A DNA stretch of 64,000 bases from NCBI RefSeq assembly GCF_013393905.1, contig NZ_CP040272.1, forward strand, positions 1,674,001 through 1,738,000, written 5' to 3'. The notes beneath the pieces are model-generated. The model worked only from the letters and a program-made list of their open reading frames with translations. It ran no database searches and was not told the origin of the DNA. Origin of the DNA: Nostoc sp. C052 (lineage in GTDB: Bacteria > Cyanobacteriota > Cyanobacteriia > Cyanobacteriales > Nostocaceae). Shown in pieces: positions 27,101 through 34,658 of the stretch. The position numbers and the translations under genes are program-made. Every line of letters begins with the position of its first letter. The first letter of the stretch is position 1.

Positions 27101-27642
27101 GCCGATGCCGCACCTGAACGAACGGAGGCGTCCACCTTTTCATCCTTGAGGATATTAGCGATGTCAGGGACATACTTGGCTGCGGCGTCTCCCAAGTTGC
27201 CCAATGCCGATGCCGCACCTGAACGAACGGAGGCGTCCACCTTTTCATCCTTGAGGATATTAGCGATGTCAGGGACATACTTGGCTGCGGCGTCTCCCAA
27301 GTTGCCCAATGCCTCTGCCGCACCTGAACGAACGTTGGCGGACACCTTTTCATCCTTGAGGATTTTGGCAGCTTTCTCGGCAATATCCTCTGGTTTCTTT
27401 ACCAGGGATTTTAAATCTTTGAGATTATATTCAACTAATTGCTTGAGAGCATATCCCTTAACTTGGTCGTGTCCATCATCAAGGGCGGCTAATATACCGT
27501 TAATCTGCCAATCTTGGGGTTTGGGTTTGGGGGTTTCTTTGGCGTTTACCCAAGGTAGAGAGAGGAGGAAAGTCAAGAGTAGGGTAAAACAGAAAAGGAA
27601 AAAGACGGAGAGCTTGTTAGTGTGGCGGGGAGTTGTGGGCAT
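24199..27642 (-). CDS. Membrane HEAT-repeat protein with C-terminal NACHT-like NTPase
   Basis: An 1147-residue protein. Residues 1-35 are a signal-like hydrophobic start (LLLTFLLSLPWVNA). About 13 HEAT-like repeats of 35 residues fill about 90-545, each close to VRYGAASALGNLGDAAAKY. Two hydrophobic segments lie near 684-705 (ILIHIAFWLALIFAYPKF) and 720-738 (ILGIGYVGFLLTWFPPF). A P-loop NTPase follows, with Walker A ILEGDSGLGKSMFL near 796 and a Walker B-like IDICIDGLNEV near 859, then a helical C-terminus. This is the STAND/NACHT pattern: a sensor of repeats plus a switch ATPase. The partner, ligand and output are unknown. Simple topology rules would put the NTPase outside the cytoplasm, so one hydrophobic segment probably does not cross the membrane. 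It stands alone among repeats. Confidence 0.8.
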   Translation of the reverse strand: MPTTPRHTNKLSVFFLFCFTLLLTFLLSLPWVNAKETPKPKPQDWQINGILAALDDGHDQVKGYALKQLVEYNLKDLKSLVKKPEDIAEKAAKILKDEKVSANVRSGAAEALGNLGDAAAKYVPDIANILKDEKVDASVRSGAASALGNLGDAAAKYVPDIANILKDEKVDASVRSGAASALGNLGDAAAKYVPDILNFLKDEKVSASVRSGAASALGNLGDAAAKYVPDILNFLKDEKVDANVRYGAASALGNLGDAAAKYVPDIANILKDEKVSASVRSGAASALGNLGDAAAKYVPDILNFLKDEKVSASVRYGAASALGNLGDAAAKYVPDILNFLKDEKVDASVRSGAASALGNLGDAAAKYVPDILNFLKDEKVDANVRYGAASALGNLGDAAAKYVPDILNFLKDEKVDANVRYGAASALGNLGDAAAKYVPDILNFLKDEKVDANVRYGAASALGNLGDAAAKYVPDIANILKDEKVDASVRYGAASALGNLGDAAAKYVPDILNFLKDEKVDANVRYGAASALGKIKQLKLEEVVIFLNYAYEPNQGIFGSDGKFEFWRFSSYFLSGGNDEVKTLLTWLGRPERKTIPEQLTHDEGKKTLEVFLKAWEPSKGLDRFREDLAEQISIVAENKKVHWKWQDIGLLQSHYNNLKTFYPTKAYAVQSQINNLEGWQWFFKARNTILIHIAFWLALIFAYPKFPQVQAIFFWNPWVRRILGIGYVGFLLTWFPPFRRKLFEPFKPSLLADAGLDNFYDQSYFPESKVKVPTSGDIQPITAALPSIQGQIILEGDSGLGKSMFLRHLLQNSQRIVVYLPAQKCHKGVIEAIQDKLHGQAQDASFLKNLIYSGAIDICIDGLNEVTAETRAKICQFVESYFRGNIIMTTQPLEWTPPSTAKTYYLQPLEQQQIQEFLISRQPRLPQDAKIQGADYAQASTNYLTEVLNNQQAKEELDAVRRILSNPMDLTVVALMLSQGKQPNLFRLQEQQYNLMAAEYLQEWKQEFPLKRFSAAVYRMRLEDKQALPADEFHQVVMSLEDEKYKMVVSRQWQDEKGEAKKEWYFRHDKIMDFFLVQNFLGETDAAEGLLVDRMGDPRFRGVYFLLATLLPLDAAKELREDLIQYAADTKDNTVSNTFVQLLRTR
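26037..27342 (-). repeat. Tandem array of 105-bp units inside the HEAT gene
   Basis: About 12.5 units of 105 bp (35 codons) that are almost identical at DNA level; tcagggacatacttggctgc and tcccaagttgcccaatgccg recur in every unit. Units differ only at a few linked spots: DIANIL or DILNFL, VDA or VSA, NVR or SVR, and RY or RS. The near identity includes silent sites, so expansion is recent. Confidence 0.95.
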
Positions 27643-27879
27643 AAATCAGGGCAAGGCGGCAGATTACACGCGGCTATCGGTATAATACCAAGCTTGCAAT
27701 TCCTAATTCCTGATTTAGAAGGTCAGATTTTCTTTGGGTTTTTATTGTGGGAGCTTCCCAAATTTTGAAATTTACTATTATGGTGCGTTCAGATAGGAAT
27801 AAGAGAATGAAGAAACGAACCGCAAAGGACGCAAAGGACGCAGAGTAAGAGAACAGATTTGATGTTGATCTTTGCTCAT

Positions 27880-28142
27880 GAGTATAAAAGACTCGCTCAC
27901 GAGTATCAAAGACTCATCCGCGAGTATAAAAGACTCGCTCACAAGTATCAAAGACTCATCCACGAGTATAAAAGACTCGCTCATGAGTATAAAAGACTCA
28001 TCTACGAGTATCAAAGACTCGCCGACGAGTATCAAAGACTCACTCACGAGTATTAAAGACTCGCCGACGAGTATCAAAGACTCTCCCGCGAGTATTAAAG
28101 ACTCGCTCACGAGTATCAAAGACTCATTCACGAGTATTAAAG
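27880..28142 (+). repeat. 21-bp minisatellite
   Basis: Twelve full units of the type gagtatcaaagactcgctca plus c, and one partial unit, starting at 27880. Each has a gagt...actc stem, so the array is a row of small hairpins. A detached unit (aaagactctcccgcgaagtt) remains at 28265-28290 beyond an inserted element. All six frames are nearly free of stops because 21 is a multiple of three. One frame would read as seven-residue repeats (EYKRLAH), but I see no start, ribosome site or flanking domain that makes it a gene. Confidence 0.9.
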
Positions 28143-28264
28143 AACTTTCAAATAAAAAAATACTCAAATAATTCTTGTGGGGTGGGTGTCTCACCCGCCC
28201 ATAGCCAAAGGCGCTCATGTTGCCCGCCCCACAAGATTGAATAATTTATTTGTTGGAAATCCCT
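28143..28264 (+). mobile_element. MITE-like family C element inserted in the minisatellite
   Basis: Left part actttcaaataaaaaaatac and ttcttgtggggtgggtgtct, right part atttgttggaaatccct: both match the complete copy at 32534-32658. Flanking aaag at 28139-28142 and 28265-28268 may be a target duplication, and satellite sequence resumes on the right. Confidence 0.75.
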
Positions 28265-28290
28265 AAAGACTCTCCCGCGAAGTTTAAAGT

Positions 28291-28767
28291 TTATGAACCA
28301 GAAGCAGTTTTAGCAGGTTTACTTTTAATAGCTTTAAACCGTTCCCCTAACTGTTCGGCAATAGTTTTTAACCCTGGAGTTTTCTTAGCAGCAGTCTTGA
28401 CGTAATCGTAAACTGTCAAACTGCTGCTCATTGTCTCACTACCGACAGCCATTAAGGTATCATCTACTTGTTCTGTCAGTTGTCGCAGTCCAATCAGAAG
28501 TTCGCTGAGAGTGGTGGCTAGTTGATAATCCCGCACAAATTCATCTACATCAAAGCTGGCTGGTAAAATATCTCGGTTAGATTGGGCAGCAGTCAGGCTA
28601 GTGTTGACAAAAGCTAGGCTTTTATCGCCCATCTTAAATAACTTGCGTCGTTCTTCTACACTCAGAGTCACCAGAAAAGGCAACTTTGCTTCGATAGTCG
28701 CAAAGGCTGCTTTAATTTCTTGGATATCTGCTGGGGTAAGGGAGCCTGTAATGTTTTGGTAAGCCAT
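28291..28767 (-). CDS. Conserved hypothetical protein
   Basis: A 158-residue, mostly helical, soluble protein with no signal peptide or membrane segment. It has an N-terminal SLTPADIQEIKAAFATIEAK, a central region rich in LSELLIGLRQLTEQVDDTLM, and a basic tail (FKAIKSKPAKTA). I recognise it only as the kind of small uncharacterised protein found widely in bacteria and assign no function. Starts at a clear ATG. It is separated from phnW by a short inverted-repeat element and has no operon partner. Confidence 0.7.
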   Translation of the reverse strand: MAYQNITGSLTPADIQEIKAAFATIEAKLPFLVTLSVEERRKLFKMGDKSLAFVNTSLTAAQSNRDILPASFDVDEFVRDYQLATTLSELLIGLRQLTEQVDDTLMAVGSETMSSSLTVYDYVKTAAKKTPGLKTIAEQLGERFKAIKSKPAKTASGS

Positions 28768-28837
28768 TGTTTATTTACTCAGGTAAATCTGTTTGTTATG
28801 ATTCCCACTGGTAAATGCGATCGCACATGTCAACGTC

Positions 28838-28980
28838 AACCTGACTTTTCACGGTCTTTAACGCGATGTGCAACTTATTTTTGGAACCCCACCTCCATTT
28901 CTCTCCCCGAAAGATTCTTGCTTCCCAACGCTAGCAGGGAAGGGGCTGGAGGTTAGGTTTCTGAAGTGAAAAGTCAGTTT
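28838..28980 (+). repeat. Inverted-repeat element F at the 3' end of phnW
   Basis: aacctgacttttcac at 28838 and gtgaaaagtcagttt at 28966-28980 are near-perfect inverted arms. An inner pair (aaccccacctcc and ggaggttaggtt) adds a second stem. The right arm ends on the phnW stop codon (28979-28981), so the element may act as the operon terminator. Confidence 0.7.
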
Positions 28981-30049
28981 ACCGAATAATTTCCTTAACA
29001 ACAGCAATAAAGCGTTCCATATCAACGTGGGTAATAGCTCCCATTGTCGAGACTCGAAAGATTGATTGAGCTAAATTTCCCTGTCCAGAATAAATGATAT
29101 AGTCCTGTGCTTTCAGTTGATCGTGAAATTCCTCATAGCTAAAACCTTCTGGCAAGTAGTAGGCATTCAAAACAACGGATGAACTGCCAAGAGGAAGTAG
29201 GGGTTTAATTCCAATTGAGGCTAACCCATCTCTGACTAAGCTGGCAAGTTGGTTGTAATGGCTGTATCTGGCACGCCAACCCCCTGCTTCTGCCATTTCT
29301 TGCAAAGCTTCTGTTAAGGCGTAAAATGTTTGTACTGATTGCGTAAAAGGTGTGCCGCCTCGTTCTTGCTGCTGGTAATAGGTTGCTAAATCTAAATATA
29401 AGGTGCGGGGGATTGTGTCTACTGACGGCAGTGCATCCCGTCGCAGGATCACAAAGGACACTCCTGGAACGCCATGCAGACATTTATTCGCTGTCGCAGC
29501 GCAAGCGGTGATTCCCCAATCTGCAAAATTTAGTTCTTCAGCACCAAAGCTGCTGACTGCATCCACTAACAGTTTGATGTGGCGTTCTTGGCAAATTGGC
29601 GCAAGTTCCGCCAAATTATTTAAGCGACCGGTAGTAGTTTCGTGATGGACGACAGCGAGGTGGGTGATGTCGGTGTTTTCATCCAAGAGTTTGATTAAAG
29701 CGTTGATATCTATTTCAGCATCCCAAGGATGGGAAAGTGTGATGTAATTAATGCCGTGGATTTTGGCGATTTTAGATAGTCGTTCGCCATATACACCGTT
29801 TTCAATTACTAGTAATTTCCCGTCTGTGGGTACTAAACTGCTGATCATCGCTTCCATCGCAGCTGTACCAGAACCAGTGAGGAGAACTGCTGCCCAGTCG
29901 CTCCCAAGACCATAAACTTGCAGTAATTGTTCGCGGATTCTGCTTTGAAGTTGGGAAAATTCCACCTCACGGTGACACAAATCGGGTCGCAACAGGGCAT
30001 TTCTGACGCGATCGCTCAAATTAACGGGGCCGGGATTTAGTAAAATCAT
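28979..30049 (-). CDS. phnW: 2-aminoethylphosphonate--pyruvate transaminase
   Basis: A 356-residue class V PLP aminotransferase that interconverts phosphonoacetaldehyde and 2-aminoethylphosphonate with alanine/pyruvate. MILLNPGPVNLSDRV is the family's standard start; the PLP-binding lysine is in ATANKCLHGVPGVSFV; LLVDAVSSFGAEE and TGSGTAAMEA are also typical. I chose the ATG at 30049. An open frame reaches 19 codons further, but those codons cross the candidate end of an IS. Together with ppd and pepM this completes the route from PEP to aminoethylphosphonate. The IS separates it from ppd, so it may now need its own promoter or one from the IS. Confidence 0.9.
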   Translation of the reverse strand: MILLNPGPVNLSDRVRNALLRPDLCHREVEFSQLQSRIREQLLQVYGLGSDWAAVLLTGSGTAAMEAMISSLVPTDGKLLVIENGVYGERLSKIAKIHGINYITLSHPWDAEIDINALIKLLDENTDITHLAVVHHETTTGRLNNLAELAPICQERHIKLLVDAVSSFGAEELNFADWGITACAATANKCLHGVPGVSFVILRRDALPSVDTIPRTLYLDLATYYQQQERGGTPFTQSVQTFYALTEALQEMAEAGGWRARYSHYNQLASLVRDGLASIGIKPLLPLGSSSVVLNAYYLPEGFSYEEFHDQLKAQDYIIYSGQGNLAQSIFRVSTMGAITHVDMERFIAVVKEIIR

Positions 30050-30057
30050 TTTTTCAT

Positions 30058-31208
30058 TAGACTTATCCGCAAAATGTAAATGCTTACTGTGAATGGGTTT
30101 GAGCAATTCAGATTGAATAGGCGATCGCTATCTTACTCTACGAGAAAATAGGTGTTTGGCGGCATTCTGAGACAAAAAATTAAAATTAGAGTAAAAAGTA
30201 CAAAACGATGAAATCAATTTCAGGATAAAAAATTAAGTATTAATGGTTAAGGATACTAAGCGATTAAGTCTTAACCTAATCAGCCCACAAACTGCCAGAA
30301 TTACCTGACTATATCGATGACGAGCGAGACGGAATTTTTCCGAGGCTACTCGAAATATTTTTACCCGACATATCATGTGTTCAACGGCAATTCTGCGAGA
30401 CGAAAGTTGTTTATTCTCTTGTTTTTGGAATTCCGAAATTTCTGTATTCTTTCGTTTCTTATGAGGTGTGGTAATGGCATCATCTCCAATATAGGCCTTA
30501 TCACCTATAAACCTTTGTGAGTCAGCAAATTTATTCCGAGTATCTCGAAATAAATTAATATCACTTGTTTTTCCCAGCATTCCCACACAGATATCTACAA
30601 TATCTTCACCACCTGGTAAGACAATAAACTGGTTTTTTAGAGTATGCATTTTTTTCTTACCAGAGTAATATCTTTTTTGTTCTTGATAGTCTACAGGTCT
30701 CGCTGTAGCCTGTTCTGCACTATCAACAATTAATTCATACTCGGACAGCATTTGCTGCAATTCTTGATATTTTTGACTATCTACTGACGCTTCTTCTATT
30801 TGAGATGCTGGTAAAATTTCTCTCAAAATATCTACCCAATAGTTAAAAGCATCATTCGCTTTTGTTTTGGAAATATCAAAGAGTAACCCTAAAATTTCAA
30901 AAATTGGTTTTTGTCTGAGGTAAACTAGACACAAGCATATTCCTTCTTTCGGTGACATCTCTGGTTTGCGTCCGCCTCCCTTGGCAATAATCCGAACTTT
31001 ATTTTTTTCAATTTCTGCTTGTTTCTCTCTATGCCTTTTTTCCGCTAAGGATACCAATGCTAAAAACTGGTCATAATTAATCCCTATTAATCGTTTTGCT
31101 TCGTGGGGATGTGATTCAATTCTTGCTAAAGGGTTTGTCATATTATCTACATATAATTTTTACTCCGTTTTTTATTATCCCACTTTGTTTATATTAAGGA
31201 TAAGTCTA
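30058..31208 (-). mobile_element. IS5-like insertion sequence in the phosphonate operon
   Basis: Contains one DDE transposase gene. Candidate ends are the perfect 11-bp inverted pair tagacttatcc (30058-30068) and ggataagtcta (31198-31208), possibly 9-bp ends flanked by TA on each side. A second, looser inverted pair (agagtaaaaagta near 30190 and tttttactccg near 31160) is an alternative, so the borders are uncertain. It sits 9 bp upstream of the phnW start. Confidence 0.65.
30233..31141 (-). CDS. IS5-family transposase (DDE_Tnp_4 type)
   Basis: A 302-residue, apparently intact transposase. An N-terminal HTH region (ESHPHEAKRLIGINYDQFLA, then MSPKEGICLCLVYLRQK) precedes the DDE domain. Catalytic residues are probably the Asp of LIVDSAEQ, the Asp of GDKAYIGDD and the Glu of AVEHMICRVK. 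Typical family blocks are YSGKKKMHTLKNQ and RIAVEHMICRVK. It lies between ppd and phnW in the same direction. Confidence 0.88.
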   Translation of the reverse strand: MTNPLARIESHPHEAKRLIGINYDQFLALVSLAEKRHREKQAEIEKNKVRIIAKGGGRKPEMSPKEGICLCLVYLRQKPIFEILGLLFDISKTKANDAFNYWVDILREILPASQIEEASVDSQKYQELQQMLSEYELIVDSAEQATARPVDYQEQKRYYSGKKKMHTLKNQFIVLPGGEDIVDICVGMLGKTSDINLFRDTRNKFADSQRFIGDKAYIGDDAITTPHKKRKNTEISEFQKQENKQLSSRRIAVEHMICRVKIFRVASEKFRLARHRYSQVILAVCGLIRLRLNRLVSLTINT

Positions 31209-31260
31209 TTAGTCATTAGTCATTAGTCATTAGTCATTGGTTATTGGTCATTGGTCATTA
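31209..31260 (+). repeat. Heptamer tandem repeat
   Basis: Seven copies of a 7-bp unit, four of ttagtca followed by ttggtta and two of ttggtca, starting right at the candidate IS end. This is the short tandemly repeated repetitive (STRR) sequence type of Nostoc-like genomes. Confidence 0.85.
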
Positions 31261-31300
31261 ATAAATAAAGAGTTTCTACTTTGAATTTATTAATGACGAA

Positions 31301-32461
31301 TTACGAATTACCAATGTGTTTCATGAAGCGTTGTAAAACTTCTTCCGGGGTAAGGTTCGGTCTGGGTAGCTTTTCTAAAGTTCCAGGACGGATTTTTAAA
31401 TGAGCGAATTTAGGTCTATTGTTAGCATCTGCGGTAAATAAGGCATCTAAAAGGGCTGGGTCATCTCCAGCTAATGTAACGCCGTAACCGCAGGCTTCGG
31501 CAATTCTGGCAAAGGAAATACCCGCAGAGACGGTGGCTTGTGCGCCTGTGGAATCGTGGACTTCGTTATCTAAAAGAATATGGGTCAAGTTAGCACCGCC
31601 ATAAGTGCCGATGGTAGCAAAATTACCCATTCGCATTAATGCTGCCCCATCGCCATCAATGACCACTACCTTGAGGTCTGGACGTGCTAAAGATAATCCC
31701 AATGCCATTGAGGAAGCGCAACCCATCGACCCAACCATATAAAGATGATTGGCGCTGTCTTTGCTGGCAAATAGTTCGCGTCCTGTGTAACCAGTGGTGG
31801 CAATTACTACAGTATTTTTGGCATCAATCAGTTCCACAATCCTAGCTAATGCTTCGCTGCGAGAAATGCGTTGTTCTTTGCGATCGCGGAAAAAGCTTTG
31901 CTGAATATGAACGCTATTACTATTTTCTCGTTCTGGGATAGAAGAACGGGTGAGCGCATGGGGGGCAATTGTTCCCTTACGCATAATTAGAGCATAAGGA
32001 CGGCGTTCTTGCTGCATATAGGCTGTGGCTCTTTGCAGAACGGGTTCTATTTCTGCTGCATCTGTGGGAAAAAATTCCCAAGGTATAGTCATTGTTTGCA
32101 GCAATTTTTCTGTAATTTGCCCCATTAATTCATGTTGCGGTTCATCTTGTAAATTGCGATCGCCCCGCAGGGTACAAATCAGCAGCAGTGGAATCCGAAA
32201 GATATAAGTAAGGGAGGTTAGCGGGTTAACTGCATTTCCCAAACCAGAGTTTTGCATCATTACCACAGCAGGTTTACCAGCAATTGCGGCTCCAGCTGCG
32301 ATCGCTACAGCATCTCCCTCATTGGCTGCACAGATGTATTTAAGTTGAACGTCATTAATAACGTAGTTAATAAAAGGCGTGAGAAAAGAACAGGGTACGC
32401 CAGTGTACCACCCAAAGCCAAGATTACGCGCAGCTTCTACAAATTCTTCTGCCTGGATCAT
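31301..32461 (-). CDS. ppd: Phosphonopyruvate decarboxylase
   Basis: A 386-residue thiamine-diphosphate enzyme that converts phosphonopyruvate to phosphonoacetaldehyde, the step that pulls the unfavourable PEP mutase equilibrium forward. The PYR half shows TGVPCSFLTPFINYV and ANEGDAVAIAAGAA with the catalytic Glu. The PP half shows MGSMGCASSMALGLSLARP and the ThDP/Mg motif VIDGDGAALMRMGNFATIG, ending near LLDNEVHDSTG. The ATG at 32461 gives the family's usual start, MIQAEEFVEAAR; the frame upstream of it is only translated heptamer repeat. It follows pepM and precedes the IS and phnW. Confidence 0.93.
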   Translation of the reverse strand: MIQAEEFVEAARNLGFGWYTGVPCSFLTPFINYVINDVQLKYICAANEGDAVAIAAGAAIAGKPAVVMMQNSGLGNAVNPLTSLTYIFRIPLLLICTLRGDRNLQDEPQHELMGQITEKLLQTMTIPWEFFPTDAAEIEPVLQRATAYMQQERRPYALIMRKGTIAPHALTRSSIPERENSNSVHIQQSFFRDRKEQRISRSEALARIVELIDAKNTVVIATTGYTGRELFASKDSANHLYMVGSMGCASSMALGLSLARPDLKVVVIDGDGAALMRMGNFATIGTYGGANLTHILLDNEVHDSTGAQATVSAGISFARIAEACGYGVTLAGDDPALLDALFTADANNRPKFAHLKIRPGTLEKLPRPNLTPEEVLQRFMKHIGNS

Positions 32462-32466
32462 AATTA

Positions 32467-32518
32467 AGGGGGATGGGGAATGGGGATTGGGGACTGGGGA
32501 ATGGGGATTGGGGAGTTG
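32467..32518 (+). repeat. Heptamer tandem repeat before ppd
   Basis: Units of the ggggatt/ggggaat type (ggggattggggactggggaa) are repeated about seven times, directly upstream of the ppd start on the - strand. It occupies the position of the ppd ribosome-binding and leader region. Confidence 0.8.
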
Positions 32519-32533
32519 AGAAGAAAAATTATT

Positions 32534-32658
32534 AGGGACTTCCAAATAAAAAAATATTCAATTAACTCTTGTGGGGTGGGCGTCTCGCCCGCCCTATAGA
32601 CTGGGCGCTCATGTTGCCCACCCCACAATATTGGATAATTTATTTCTTGGAGTTCCCT
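32534..32658 (+). mobile_element. Complete MITE-like family C element (125 bp)
   Basis: Ends agggacttccaaataaa and atttcttggagttccct are imperfect inverted repeats, and an inner pair gtggggtgggcg and cccaccccac adds a long stem. There is no coding capacity. Other copies or halves: 7477-7509, 23687-23741, 28143-28264, 36672-36730 and 63928-63954. It sits between pepM and ppd. Confidence 0.85.
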
Positions 32659-32692
32659 TACTTCAACCTCACAATTTCCAATGCCCAATACT

Positions 32693-34348
32693 CTATTGTT
32701 TCAATTGAAAAGCAAGGTCAAGATCATCTAAAGAATTAACATCTAACCAGTTACCGCGAATATAAAGCACCTTGATCGGTTTCCCTTGCTCGATTAAATA
32801 ATTGCATAATTCTGGCAAACCCAAACTGTTGAATTCCGGTCGTTTTTGCAGTTCATTGAGTGCTTCACTTACCCACTGTCTACCTTGACTCCGCAAGCGC
32901 AACATCCCAATCCAGCGTCCGCTAGATTTTCCTAATTTGGTGTGTGTTGTTTTAGAAATGTCCAACAGGTTGACATCCTGTCCAAAGAGAGAAAGATCGT
33001 CTGGAATTGAGCAATAGGCGTAGTCAGGTGAACCACTAACAGACTTACTGTTTGCTACAGAATCAACTACAGCAACAATCTCTCCGGGACATTCTAATAA
33101 ATCTCGCAGAATGTAGCTTCTAAATAGTAAATCGCCGTAAAGTACTAACATTTCTTCGCCAAAGCTGGCTTGAGCGCAAGCTAAGGATGCTAATTCTCCC
33201 GTTGTTTCATAATCTGGGTTGCGGATGACTTTAGTCCCCGGAACGTTAATAGTTTCTGCTTTGTAACCCGCGACAACGGTAATATCATTGATGGCAAGTT
33301 TCTTGAATTTGTCCACCAACAATCTAAGCAGTGGTTTACCTCCAAGGGGTAACATGACTTTGGGTTTATCTTGCGTCAAACCTGCTAACTCTTGTCCTCT
33401 GCTAGCAGCCAAAACGATCGCTTGAGTATGTTGTCGTCCGTTGTTAAAGTAGCGTTTTTCAGCTTCTATGAGTTCATCCGCCCCCTGTAGCCGGAAAATT
33501 TCTTTTACGGGAGCGATATCATCTTCAATGTTGATTAAAGTTTCGCTGGCTTTCACTTCACGCGCGATCGCCTGCATACTAGCAACAGCAGCTCGAATCA
33601 GATGGTTTGCCCAGATGACTAAATTAACTTCCGCTTTGCGAAAAACATCAGTAGCGGTGCTGTAATATTTAGTCGGTATAATCACTAAGGGAGAACGACC
33701 CGCCCATTCTTTGGCAAAGGCTAGCACTTGGTCAGGACGCGATGATTTACTGTGAATGAGAATGGCGTTTGCTCCGGCTGCGTGGTAAGCTTCAGCTCGG
33801 CGCAATGCCTCCGAAAGATCCCACCCAGCAATCAAAGCTTCCAGTCGGGCGACGATGCAAAAATCTGGGTCTGTTTGACTATCTTTACCCGCCTTAATTT
33901 TGCCGCAAAATTCATCAATATCAGCCAAAGCTTGGCGACTCCCGTTGATGAAACTATTGGTTTTGGGAAAAAGCTTATCTTCAATACAAACTCCAGCAAT
34001 ACCTCGCTGTTCTAATTTTTTGACAAGGCGACGCATGTTATTAAAGTTGCCATAACCAGTATCTCCGTCTAATAATATCGGGATGCTGGTGACATCAGAC
34101 ATGAACTCTAGCATCTCGACAACTTGAGTCCAACTGGCTTCATTATTATCTCGAACGCCATATTGAGCCGAAAGGGCTAGTCCACTCGCCCAAATTCCTT
34201 TAAATCCAGCCTCTTCAACAATTCGGGCGCTAATCCCGTTGTGAGCTTCCATAATGAAGTCGAGTTGAGGCGATTCTAGTAATAACCGTAATTGGGCACA
34301 TTTATTTAAGTTTGCAGCGGTGTCAATGGGTGCAAATATTTGATGCAT
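32693..34348 (-). CDS. pepM: Phosphoenolpyruvate mutase fused to a nucleotidyltransferase
   Basis: A 551-residue two-domain protein. Residues 1 to about 300 are PEP mutase, which rearranges PEP to phosphonopyruvate and so makes the C-P bond: DGDTGYGNFNNMRRLVKKLE and the signature IEDKLFPKTNSF, which separates mutases from isocitrate-lyase relatives. Residues about 315-551 are a nucleotidyltransferase with AIVLAASRGQELAGLTQDKP, where the glycine-rich loop is somewhat altered from the usual GxGxR, then VMLPLGGKPLL and LVLYGDLLF. The ATG at 34348 fits; the longer frame starts at TTG. PEP mutase-cytidylyltransferase fusions are known in phosphonate clusters that make CMP-aminoethylphosphonate. 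The nucleotide used here is not provable from sequence. Confidence 0.92.
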   Translation of the reverse strand: MHQIFAPIDTAANLNKCAQLRLLLESPQLDFIMEAHNGISARIVEEAGFKGIWASGLALSAQYGVRDNNEASWTQVVEMLEFMSDVTSIPILLDGDTGYGNFNNMRRLVKKLEQRGIAGVCIEDKLFPKTNSFINGSRQALADIDEFCGKIKAGKDSQTDPDFCIVARLEALIAGWDLSEALRRAEAYHAAGANAILIHSKSSRPDQVLAFAKEWAGRSPLVIIPTKYYSTATDVFRKAEVNLVIWANHLIRAAVASMQAIAREVKASETLINIEDDIAPVKEIFRLQGADELIEAEKRYFNNGRQHTQAIVLAASRGQELAGLTQDKPKVMLPLGGKPLLRLLVDKFKKLAINDITVVAGYKAETINVPGTKVIRNPDYETTGELASLACAQASFGEEMLVLYGDLLFRSYILRDLLECPGEIVAVVDSVANSKSVSGSPDYAYCSIPDDLSLFGQDVNLLDISKTTHTKLGKSSGRWIGMLRLRSQGRQWVSEALNELQKRPEFNSLGLPELCNYLIEQGKPIKVLYIRGNWLDVNSLDDLDLAFQLKQ

Positions 34349-34450
34349 TGATTCTGCTTTTTTCAACCTATAAATTAAAGAAGAACTCAGAATTCAGAAT
34401 TAAAAAGATGGGAGATTCAAACCTGCAACTTTCGTGTTGACCAATTGTCT

Positions 34451-34646
34451 CGTTTGTCTCGTTCCCAGTCTCCGACTGGGAATGCCCGTCGTTGAGGCTC
34501 CGCCTCCCTTACTGGCGGCAGAGCCACCAGGAGTAGCATTTCCAGCCTGGGCTGGAAACGAGGTTTTAAAGGAGTTTCAGCTTAAGTTGACACCAATGAG
34601 CATTGCTGTGCCCCTAACATGGTTCAAATACATAAAAACTGCTGTA
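34451..34646 (+). repeat. Composite repeat: family A-like interior plus right arm of family B
   Basis: The first part (cgttcccagtctccgactgg, gaggctccgcctcc and ccagcctgggctgg) matches the palindromic interior of family A without its termini. The second part (aagttgacaccaatgagcat, then ggttcaaatacataaaaact) matches the right arm of family B. It fills the gap between the free-standing nucleotidyltransferase and pepM. Confidence 0.7.
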
Positions 34647-34658
34647 TTAAATATACTT

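Noticed and set aside
26037..27383. A 448-codon open frame on the - strand and several + strand frames within the HEAT repeats
   Set aside because: The 105-bp unit is a multiple of three, so any stop-free frame repeats through the array. These are shadows of the HEAT gene.
27880..28142. CRISPR array
   Set aside because: The unit is 21 bp with no spacers between units, so it is a plain tandem satellite.
27778..28218. Open frames of 65-146 codons through the 21-bp satellite, including one with heptad-like EYKRLAH repeats
   Set aside because: All arise from a 21-bp unit with no stop. There is no ribosome site or flanking domain, and the array is broken by an inserted element.
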